64,000 nucleotides of DNA from the NCBI GenBank assembly GCA_034620365.1, contig JAQGEQ010000177.1, positions 496,001 through 560,000 on the forward strand. The letters are read 5' to 3'. Shown piece by piece: positions 33,301 to 64,000 of this stretch; positions within the stretch are counted from its first letter, which is position 1, and every line of letters begins with the position of its first letter. The notes under the pieces are model-generated. The model saw only the letters and a program-made list of their open reading frames with translations, was not told the DNA's origin and did no database searches. This stretch comes from Pegea sp. RAD2-039 (Eukaryota; Chordata; Thaliacea; Salpida; Salpidae). The position numbers and the translations under genes are program-made.

Positions 33301-34969
33301 CACATTTGCAAGATCCTAAATAAAATAATAAGAAATAACATCACACCTTAATAATTTCCATTTAAACAAATCTATCAACTTAAATTGCAACAAACATCGT
33401 CAGTTTTCTAACGGGAGCAATCAATCTAGCAGCTATCATTTTGTTTTAAATGAACAGAAGACTCACAGAAGCTGCAGCATCCATTTCTGCATCTCTCTTT
33501 TGCATTTGTTGAATAGTTTTTTCCCATTCACAAATCAAATTTTTTCGTTCATTATGAGTTTTTCTAAAATCTTCTGCTGCTTTATCCAAAGAAATCTGAT
33601 GACAAAATATATTTGTTTGAAGTAATCTCTAATACAAGCGACATAAATTTATGGTGATCTAAAACTGAATTCATCATTTATCGAAATTTGTTCTTACTTG
33701 AGCAGAAATAGTTTCAGTTGTTTCTTGATCTAAATTAAAACGCTTCTTCTGACATTCTGTAGTCAGTTTATCAACCAATAATGAAAGAGACTTTAATTTA
33801 GATTCATCTTGACTAGAAAAACGTCAATAATTGAGTGAACAGTTTCAAAATATATTTCAAAATTAAAATTTGTATCAGCCATTAAAGTTGAAATATATTT
33901 TAATGATTGGATAAACTATTTTCAAAATTTATCAATCATTAAATGATAATAGGTTACTTTGAGTATATTTGAAGAGTGATTGCATCTTCATCTCGTCTTG
34001 CAGACTCTTCTAGCCAAGCTTCAAGAGCTTGCTGGTCCCAGTTCATTTGCTTATTCAGATCTTCAATTTGTTGATTTAATGTGAAAATTTTGTTCTGTCA
34101 TAAAAATAAATGTTACAAAAAATAAGTAAAGTTAGTTAAACACTGATTTACTTCTAAATTGTTTCTTGTTTCTCGGCAAGTAGAGAACTCATTTTTCAGT
34201 TTGATGTCATCTTGTTTCAATCGCCCATTTTCTCGTTCATAAAGCAATCTTAAATGATTCTCAGATTCAACTTCTTTCATATGAGCATTCATTAGCTCCT
34301 AACAAAAAAAAACTGATATGAAATTAAAAATATATTTCTAATTTAAGTATATAGTATAGGTAAATATCTGATAAATAAAATGTTTTTGCTGAATAATTAA
34401 AATTATTAAAGCATGAACATATTTCACCTTTAACAAAACAATTGAAAATGTTGAGTGAAGAAATATCATTTAATTATAACTTATGATTAACACAAAAAGA
34501 ATTTAATAAAGTTTTATTACACAATAAGAACTGATATTATATTTTAGTTGTCAAATAGTCTAAATCCATAAAACTTTAAAGTACTTTATGAAAAGTGTTC
34601 AATAGAACTTACAATATTATGTTTAAGTTCTTGTTTAACATTTTTCATATGACTTTTCATCTGATGAATTCTATCATCTAAGTCTTCAGATATATTTGTA
34701 TCTTGTTGGAGATCTGCTTGAAGCTGCATCAACTGTGATTATATAGCAAAAAAAATTAAAGTACCACCATTAAGATACATTCAAACACCATCATTCATTA
34801 ACATTTATATCTTATCACTTTTTATAAAATTAAATAAATGTTACAAATTTAATCAATTAAATATATCCCCAAAAATTACTTCTCTTTCTAGTTGTTTGTT
34901 TTCTTCATTAGAGACCGGCAGAGCAATACCCTCATCCCACTCCATACCTGACAAAATACTTGAAGCCAT
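30310..34969 (-). CDS. CCDC39: CCDC39, axonemal 96-nm ruler coiled-coil protein (more than 20 exons)
   Basis: CCDC39 and CCDC40 form the molecular ruler that sets the 96-nm repeat for inner dynein arms and radial spokes in motile cilia. The N-terminus ([20 protein letters not shown], then [10 protein letters not shown]) matches the family, as do [85 protein letters not shown] and [16 protein letters not shown]. The 3' end needs care. An exon ending at 30705 (VIQE) splices over a 53-nt intron to 30651 ([20 protein letters not shown]), then over a 54-nt intron (30493-30440) to 30439-30310, ending in a Ser/Arg-rich tail ([14 protein letters not shown]) and TAA. This matches vertebrate CCDC39, whose tail is Ser-rich after TYFQQSGLELPT. 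Retention of the 53-nt intron would instead stop at 30666. Confidence 0.93.
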
Positions 34970-36971
34970 GGTGGCTTTTGAAGTAGTTTAACTATAAGGA
35001 CTTTTAATAAAGTTTATTAAATTTAATTTTAAGAGTTACCTAAACAATAAATGTATTATGATAAAGATGATAACATTTTTTGAATAAAAACTGATCTTAA
35101 ATATATTTGTTTCTGTTTTTAGCATTATAAACATTTATTTTAATCAAAGCCAAAAATTGTATTCTATAAAAACATATTTACTTGTCATTTTACTTCATAA
35201 AATCAAGTGATAAGGATTCTCTTAAAAGACTAAAAAAATCTAGGTCGAAAAATAAATTTTGTTTAACAAAATACTTAAATACCATCTAAAAGCCACTCAA
35301 CTAAAAGCTTTAACAGTAGTTTAATTCATCACAATTCAAAATATAAGATTATGTTTAAGATATTTTTTCTAATTAGTTTCTTATCTATATAGAACATATA
35401 AAACATATAGAAAAATAAATTTATAGCTTCTAGTTTTAATATAAATTAAAATTTAATTAATTTTCTGTCAATAAACAAGTTGAATATTAACTGATAATCA
35501 TAATAAAAAACTTTGACTTAATATTATGATTATTTAAAACGTGCTGTAATGTCGAGCTCTTTATTATGCTTGCTTTAAAAGTTTCCATGACAATCGAACT
35601 ATAATGGCTTGGAAATAGTTCATCTCTTAAAACTAATTCTAACGCAAAAGTTAGCTAATTAGGAATAAAAGAATGTTAATAAGAATTAACATTTTTAAAT
35701 TTCATTAATAACTGAATCTTATATCAAAATTATAAAACTATATTTACAGAATTTAGTAGAGGCTAGTAAGAACTCATCAAAAGTTTTACGCATTGCAAAA
35801 AACTATCTGATATCTTACAATAATTAAATTCTAAGCTGTAACAACTTAAGCTGATAAATATACATCAAAACCAATTAACAAAGTGGTTGTAAGTTTAATT
35901 AGAAAATATAAGCTTAAATTGATCTTAACTACATTTATATTATAAATTTAGTCTGATGTACATGTAATCAAACTAGAATAACATTTAGGAGAGATTGCTT
36001 TTATAGATACGCAATATCATATGTACAACTCAATGGAAAAAATCTTCTGTAAGGTACCTATATTGAGGACAAACAATTTTTCAATAAAATGTCTCAGATA
36101 TTGAAAAAAATGAGTTTTTACTTCTACTTATACTGTAAAGGTGAAACTTTTTAAAGGTTAATCTTTGAAAATATTATAGAAAATAAGTGAATTTACCAGT
36201 TTATGAAGATAAAATTATTGAATGTAATACTTTTTGTTCTTTTAAAACTTTTCACAATGTTTGTTAACTTTAGATAATAATTATATTGTCGTACGTAGTC
36301 GTTACCACAAGATGTCAGTTATAAGCACTTCTTTGTTTCCACGGAGAATTGAATGCTTATAGAAAATAAAAACTTGCTTTGGAGTTAGAGTACTTGTTTT
36401 TTAAATATTATTTTCACCTAAAATTGTTTACTGAATTTGATAAACCTCTTTTTTAGTTTTGTTATTTTTGATTTCCTCAAAGCCTCAATTATAGCTTAAT
36501 CTAAAACCTATTTTATTATTTATTGTGAACTAAATTTTGACTTATAAGTGATTGTCCAATTTTTTATATTTTAATTAAATTACATAATTAAGAATTAGAA
36601 CTTTTATGCTTAATTCTACTTTAATTTCTCTAAAAAAATCACTCAATTTAAATTTGGTTTTACTATTAATTTAATTTTAAAAGAATTTACAATTAGTTGT
36701 TATATTATATTTACAACTTCAGTGTATATTATCATAAAACGTTTTCAATTCTATAGATAAAATGTTTTTAGTTTTACCATTTTAACTTTCTAGTATAAAA
36801 ATAGTTGTTTGAAATTAATTAAATAGATAATTTAAAACAAATTCATAATTTTAATTAAAAATCTATATTTAAAAAATTCTGTAAGTACAACAATGAACAA
36901 ATTAAATTTTTATCAAAATAAATTTTTCCTACAGAAGCTTACGCATGTAATATAATATTTTATACATAATA
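34970..36971. promoter_or_regulatory. Divergent promoter region of two ciliary genes
   Basis: CCDC39 (minus) and the C22orf23-like gene (plus) diverge from this 2-kb AT-rich stretch. No gene or repeat is seen in it. A near-consensus RFX X-box is listed separately. Confidence 0.5.
36335..36348. promoter_or_regulatory. Candidate RFX X-box (ciliary gene element)
   Basis: GTTTCC-AC-GGAGAA fits RYYNYY-N(1-3)-RRNRAC except for the last base. It lies between two divergent cilium genes, about 620 bp before the start of the plus-strand gene. A second GTTACC half-site is at 36301-36306. Short motifs like these occur by chance, so confidence is low. Confidence 0.3.
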
Positions 36972-38388
36972 ATGAATATAAGAAATCCTGTTGTCAAAGG
37001 AGGTATGTTTGGTTCAGCCAAACCACAGCCCCTAAGCAAAGAAACAAAGGAACTTATGAAAGGTGATCTATATTTCAATCCCAAATATTTATCTTCAGCT
37101 TGTTTTAGTATTTAGATAGATCTTATAATTAGTTTTAAGGCAACCGCTTATTTGAAAATTTAGATAGCCTTCTCTTTTAATTTGCTTAACATCATAATTG
37201 GCCCTATTAGCAATTAAAGAAATCAAAAAATTATTTAATTTTCTAGTGTAGCACCCTAATACTTATGTTTAGTTATTCTATTGCAAGTTTCTTATAGTTT
37301 ATATTCAGATTTCTTCAAATAAATAATTTTATTTATATAATATCAAATGAGTACTTAAAGAAAATCATTGTTCATATCAAAAACTTTTGGTAACATTTTT
37401 AGCCTCTAGTTCAAACTTTTATTAAATTAATAAAAACGATAAAACTGATTTCATTTCTTAGAGACATTTATAAATTTTGTTGTTTAATTTTTTTTGTCTA
37501 ATGTTATGTAGAAGTTCATATTATGAGTTATTATTTCTAAAATTTTTATCTAAAAAATAAAGTTAATTATACTTTGATTTATTAATAATCTTTTTTTACT
37601 TTTCAGTGATGATGGAAGAATCTAAACTCACTAATTTTCAAAGAAGAAAATTAAACGAATCTGTAAATGGTATTTTCGCTGCTTAATTATTGATGCTGTT
37701 TGTGAAAATTGTTGTTCGTAAAAATCTTTTAGGAAATTGTTATTTATTTTGCAGATAATAAATCTTTTCCTACATTACTTCCTCCTACAAGCACAATAAA
37801 AGCAAAACGTTTAGTTCAAGCGGTAGCTCCTAAATCTCAAACAATGAGAGGTAAAAGACTTGTAGCTATACGAACTAAAGAAGCTATTCAAGAAAGTGGA
37901 GCATATGACAGAGACAAATTTAAACCTAAACCAACAAGTAAATTAGGTGTTTATGGAAACGTTTGTTGTGTAAAACTAGTTTGATTTCAGAATCTCTTGA
38001 AAAAGAAAAAGATCGTTTATCTAACATCATGGCATTTGGTGAAGAAGTAGAGCCTCCAAACAAAGTTGATATTTTACAAAAACACCGGAAAAAACTGGAA
38101 GAAAAACCTAATGTTGATAGATTTGATGAAAGTAAGTTTCTGATAATAAAACTGATTTAAGTTTATACAATTATTTCAGTTTATCATAACCGAACAATTT
38201 TCTTGGTTTTTATAGTCTTAGAAGAAATTGAAGAACGTAAAAGCTTTTTACGTCTCATGGAATCTTCTGGACAACATCAATATAGAGCTTTAATTTCAAC
38301 TCAAATCTCTCAATTAATTCGAGAAATGGAAGTGATAGATGCCAAAAGAAATTCAGAACTTGCAGAAAAACTTCAAAAGCAAAAATGA
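36972..38388 (+). CDS. C22orf23: C22orf23/UPF0193 (EVG1) family protein, about 215 aa
   Basis: This is a small conserved protein family of ciliated organisms with no enzymatic domain; I know no precise function. Five exons: MNIRNPVVKGGMFGSAKPQP... in the first (from 36972), then VMMEESKLTNFQRRKLNESV in the second (near 37607-37668), which is nearly identical to the vertebrate signature. The third contains GAYDRDKFKPKPT, the fourth SLEKEKDRLSNIMAFGEE and VDRFDE, and the fifth ILEEIEERKSFLRLMESSGQ and ALISTQISQLIREMEVIDAK before TGA 38386-38388. The length equals the vertebrate protein. It is divergent from CCDC39, which fits a shared ciliary programme. AATAAATAAATA follows near 38443. Confidence 0.9.
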
Positions 38389-39432
38389 CTTTTTAATTTC
38401 TTTCTTGTATTGCTTCTATTTTACCTTCTCTTGTTGAATCATAAATAAATATAAAAAATAAATATCTCTAACTTACAAACATTTCGATTTATTTTTTTAG
38501 AGTTTTAGAAACAAATATTTGATCTAATTAGATTAAAAATATTGGTATGAATTTTGAAAAGTTAAATTTATTCTTAGAGATTTAGATGATGAATTGAAAA
38601 AGATTTGAATAATTATTGATATATTTGTCTAAAATTATAATTTTCTGGAAGTTATAAAAATAAAATGTTTAACAAATACATTCCAGTCATTTGTAACATT
38701 TTAAATGTTTTTCAATTTTAACAATGACAAAAATGTTGGTTTACAATTTTATTCGTTTTTTTACCATTTCTATAAACTTTTTATTTCAGTTTACTGAAAT
38801 TGATCGTTAACTGCTGCATACTGGTTTTACGATCAGCAAAGGTTGTTCAACAACACATCGTATTAAATATCATAAAAAAGCGAAAATCACTTGTTATTCG
38901 TGTATTATTAACAGCTAGCATCAGCTTTGGAAACTTACAATAAAAACGACAGTTTCAATTAAAGCAGTCTTCGAAAATTTGAACTTTTTAGAAAAGTTTA
39001 ATTTTGAATTATAATGACTATTCGATTAAATATCAATTCTTCTTTCTTATTATTAGTTTTATATTTATTTTGTGCTGAATTTGTGTGCTACAAATATTCA
39101 AAAAAAAATTTCAATTAATAGCTTATAATAAACTATTTTCTAAAGTAAAAATAAACTAAAATGCATATAAAAAATATTTTATACTATGAAAAAAGTTTAA
39201 GTATAAATGTTATGTTGTACCATAAATTTGATTAAATTATAGATATAATTATCCGAATAGTAGAAACTTTATTAAAAGTATTTAACTTTGATTGATTTCT
39301 AAAGCTATAAATAAAAATTTGTTGATGATAATATTTAAAGCAAAAGAAAACTTTCATGCAATGTAAATGATTTAAATGACTTTTGTATGTTTCTAGAGAT
39401 ATTTTTTAGCTATGGGATCCTACTAACAAATC
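38389..39432. other. Intergenic, presumed cubilin promoter region
   Basis: About 1 kb of AT-rich DNA. It holds the 3' UTR of the C22orf23-like gene at its left end and presumably the cubilin promoter at its right. No other feature was recognised. Confidence 0.5.
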
Positions 39433-60336
<20,904 letters not shown>

Positions 60337-60455
60337 TAAGATATTTAAATACTAAATAATAGTGCAATAATTTGATCATATATCTTATTCATTTAATTTA
60401 ATATCTTTTGTATGATAAAGTTTGTATTGTATATTCATTAAATATGACTTATGCA

Positions 60456-60461
60456 AATAAA
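60456..60461 (+). terminator. CUBN: Polyadenylation signal AATAAA for cubilin
   Basis: AATAAA lies 120 bases after the stop codon. It is the first perfect hexamer seen on the plus strand downstream of the gene. Confidence 0.5.
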
Positions 60462-63400
60462 TAAGATGAACTTTGCAATATTTGTTGAAAAAGAATTTGG
60501 TGTTTTGCAAAAGTTTATGTGCAACCATGAAAAATAAGATAAAAATTAATTTGAACTGTGATTCTTGAAAAAGATAACTAAAGCCCTAAATTTATTACAT
60601 AATAAATATTATTCTAAACAACAAACAAATGCTTGTTTCTTAAACGTTATTCAGTCATTGTTGTTTGATTTTGAAAGATAACTTTTTCGTTAAAAATGTC
60701 TTTTATTAGCACACCAAGCTTAGCTATTTGCCATCTAAAATCAACTCACTAATCTATGTCATTAATGAAAATATATTAAACATCTTTTTGCTAATAAAAT
60801 TCATTACTAAAACCTGAATCAAATACCATTTTATGACTTATGGATGAAGTAATAAGCTGTACATGTTGTTAATAATGTGAGAAGTTTGTAAATTGAAATT
60901 AAAACAATTATAAGCCTACGCAGCTTGCAAACACAAACTTTCATAATAAAAAAGCTTCTATAGGTGACCTGAAATTTTTCAATTAACTTATTGACTTAAT
61001 AAGATGCAGTTTTAAAAAGTTGAATAAATAATTACTTCTAAAGTGTTTGTAATGATAATAATTCGTTATAGCTTTATTCAAATTATTTAAATTTATAAGA
61101 ACCATAATAAAAGTTGTTGTTTTAGACTTTTCTTAGCTGTAAAGTTGTTGAAAAAAAACTTCTTTAAATTAAATGAATTGATTTATAAGACTTGTAAAAT
61201 TTTGGATATTAAAAAATCAATCGATATCACTACTGCTAATTTAGGTAGTATTTATTTTTCTAATAGCTAACTGGTAATTTGATCATCGTTTTGGTTTTTT
61301 TCAACTCTATGTCATATCGTTCTTATAAACTTGAAAAACGTGGTAAATCTATTTTTGGAGAACTTTACAAGGGTCATTCAGTTATTTTAGAAAGTTCTTT
61401 TGTCGCTGTTTTTAGATGTCAACTGAAAAAAAACAAAAGATTTATTACATCTAACCACATACTAAGCTTAAACAAAGTACTATAATAGACTAACATACAA
61501 ATAACATAAAAATGATTGCCTTAGTCAAATATTGTTTAAAATATTTGACAAATAGACAAATAATTACAAGAAGCCTGAGGATTAATCAGCTTAAGCTATT
61601 GGTTGATTACCAGAAAGTTCTTTAGTTAGAAACAGAGTGATAAAAATCTGATTTGAAACAAAAGTAAAAGGCCTAAAAAATATTTAAAGTAATCGCTGTA
61701 AATGTTAATTTCTTGTGAATGTTTTAACAGCTGAAAATTGTGAAACATATCAATTCTATAGAAACGTTTGATTAAAAGTAACACTCCTACCTAAATTAGC
61801 TTTTCAGGTTGTTACGACATTTAACAAATATCAAAATTGATTGAGTCAGTTATTTCTTGCAATCTAAACTTTATTTTGAAGTTTTTATATAAAAATACTC
61901 ATCTTAGAAATACAGATTTGTGACACAAAATAGATCAAAACAAGATTGTAAGATTTTACGCAGCGTCTTGCTTATAGTGACGTGCAATTAATGTTTGATA
62001 ATTTATCAATGCAAGCAGATTAACAGATGATGAGTATATTCGTGCATTACTATAAAAAGTTATTAACTTTATAACACAATCTGAGAAGCAACTAAAACAG
62101 ACGATGTTTCATAATTACACTCAAATAATTTGATCGAGATCATTTTGATCTAATGTTGAAATAAATAAACTTTAAACGAATGTTGGAACTAAGAATGTAT
62201 ATTTTGTTTTCTGTATATGCCTTATATCAATTATGAAAAAGTTTAATTTATATTTAATTTAGTTTATAGTTTAAGGATAATGTTTGATTGTTTCCATTAA
62301 GCAATAGTCTAAATTGTATAGTTGTGAAAATATAATCGTGTGTTTAGCTTTAGAAGAATAGAAAACCATTAGTTTTAAATTTGTAATGTATGAAAATTTA
62401 TTAAAAATTGATAAATTCAGTTGAAATATCAGTATATTTGTTTTAACAAACACCAATATTGTATCAAAATAAAGTAAATTTTGACAAATTAAAAAGAATA
62501 AATAAAGGATAACAACAAAAAAGTAATTGTAAGAAAATGTTTTCATGGTGATAATTCAAACACTTAGAATAAGTTTATGTTATCAGCTTAATAAATCAAC
62601 ATCAAAGCTCTATTGTCAAACAATTACAGGACATAATACCTAACAAACCTTTAAATAATTTACATTTTGATTATTGATAAAATAACAAAATGATCATTTA
62701 AAAGTTGAATATAGGGTGGATAATATATATAATCTTTCACAAAAGAACTTTAATTTTGGTAAACATTAAAACAAATTTGTCTATTTGCTTATAAAGGCTT
62801 AAGCTATTAAGAAATTAACAAAGACTTTAAGTAATTTTGACATTTAGTTTTATTTGTCTTAAAAGTGTTTGTCATTAAGTTTTTTTAAAATACTAAATGT
62901 TTTAAATAAATGTTTTATTCACTAAATACCAGATATTTGATTATTTTAAGTAATAATTTCACTGAAAAATTTATTTAAGAAAATTATTTATAGTTATTCC
63001 TTTGCTAACTGAACTTAACAAAAATATGAAGCCCTCTCTAAGTTCACTTATCTTTAAACTGTTTTTTTTTCTGCTACTAAAAGGCAATCAAACTTCTTAA
63101 GCTTACCTTCAATGGAATTTTAGGTATAGAAAAGTATGAGATTCAACATTGAAAAACCAACTTTTACAAACTTTAAATATGCTTTCGAAAACCAAAACAT
63201 AACAATGTGTAATATTCTTGATATTTTTTAGCTGAACAAAAGAAGATATTTGAAGTAAATGATTGACATAATATTAGTAATAAATAGATGATTTATATTA
63301 TCGTATTTGCTGATAGAAATGATTTTTTTCTCTGAAGTCACATATTTGTTCATTCTAAAGTTTGATCTTTTAACTTCTTTGAAAACTACTTTTTTTATAT

Positions 63401-64000
63401 TTTTTAAAAGTATTCAAGTAATATATGAGCCATCAATAAAATTTATGGAAAATCTATATATCAATATAAATGAAAGAAAAATTAATTTTGAAATTAATTT
63501 ATTTTCATTCATTTGAATATACTTTATCGGAAAATTACAATAAGCAACTAATATTTTTCAATAATATTTTTTGCAGAAAATAAATAACAAGCTAACAAAA
63601 GATAATCATGTCTGTTCCATAAAGTTCTAAACAACTTTATGATATATAAAAATACTTTCAAGTAATTTAATTCAACAAATCAGGATTTTTATTATTATTT
63701 ACACACTTATAATCTTTTACAAAAAATGTTTGTTTAAAGTTTTCAAAATATGTAAGCTGACTCAAATAAATTTTTGAGTCAATTATAAAATTATGATTAA
63801 TATTGCTAATTAATTTCAAGCTATTAGTAACCTGGTGTAATGGAATTTATTACTATAAGTCTCAGCTTGAGATAGAGCACCGTCATAGTATTACTGTTTC
63901 CGTTGTGTGAACTACGTCATTGAAAATTAAGTAAATATTAGAATACTTTGAAAATATTTTCGATGAATGATTTTGTATGATTTATTTTATTAGCTTTATA
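60462..64000. other. Terminal intergenic region, no gene recognised
   Basis: 3.5 kb of AT-rich DNA. A plus-strand open frame (ATG at 61309, ends 61485) starts MSYRSYKLEKRGKSIFGELY; it matches nothing I know, has no splice context I can defend, and is left unannotated. Near 63860-63890 a stretch (CTCAGCTTGAGATAGAGCAC) resembles a tRNA D-arm region but no B box or fold follows; it may be a SINE fragment. Confidence 0.4.

Noticed and set aside
61309-61485. Small open frame starting MSYRSYKLEK
   Set aside because: Short, no homology, no promoter or splice context; could not be supported as a gene.
63855-63930. tRNA-like D-arm sequence
   Set aside because: No B box or cloverleaf follows.

Overview
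The window is nuclear DNA of an animal with an AT-rich genome. Protein-coding genes are split by many short GT-AG introns, commonly 50-75 nt, with a few AT-rich introns of 0.4-1.1 kb. The genes are clear orthologues of human proteins, and they include a complete cubilin and several motile-cilium proteins, so this is a ciliated metazoan. The standard code fits: TAA, TAG and TGA all end recognisable proteins. Phylum cannot be fixed from the sequence; a compact AT-rich invertebrate such as a flatworm, rotifer or glass sponge would fit.

Layout: CCDC13 (minus, 1013-3982); a LAP1/TOR1AIP-type torsin cofactor (minus, 5539-8457); an intergenic stretch with an unusual GC-rich island (about 8990-9310); importin-7/8 (plus, 11153-16998); ribosomal protein eL43/RPL37A (minus, 18443-19423); a tRNA-derived SINE (about 20701-20905); BAP1/Calypso deubiquitinase (plus, 21570-24053), followed after only 210 bp by the histone chaperone NASP (plus, 24264-25349); a decayed non-LTR retrotransposon (about 26040-27360); a NOL8-like nucleolar protein (plus, 27871-30070); CCDC39 (minus, 30310-34969), divergent from a C22orf23/UPF0193 gene (plus, 36972-38388); and cubilin (plus, 39433-60336), a 21-kb gene with 8 EGF and 27 CUB domains. 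The last 3.7 kb has no recognisable gene.

Two observations stand out. In the importin gene, two tandem exons (15959-16103 and 16520-16643) encode alternative versions of the same acidic C-terminal segment, share the same splice phases (0 in, 1 out), and would shift the frame to an early stop if both were included. This is the signature of mutually exclusive exons, and the intron between them holds two perfect hairpins. In the eL43 gene, three of the four zinc-ribbon cysteines are replaced although length, introns and the rest of the protein are intact.

Functionally the genes are mostly housekeeping (nuclear import, ribosome, chromatin, nucleolus) plus cilium structure (CCDC13, CCDC39, C22orf23) and endocytic uptake (cubilin). 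Exon boundaries were inferred by hand from splice signals, reading phase and family similarity; no alignment or expression data were available.
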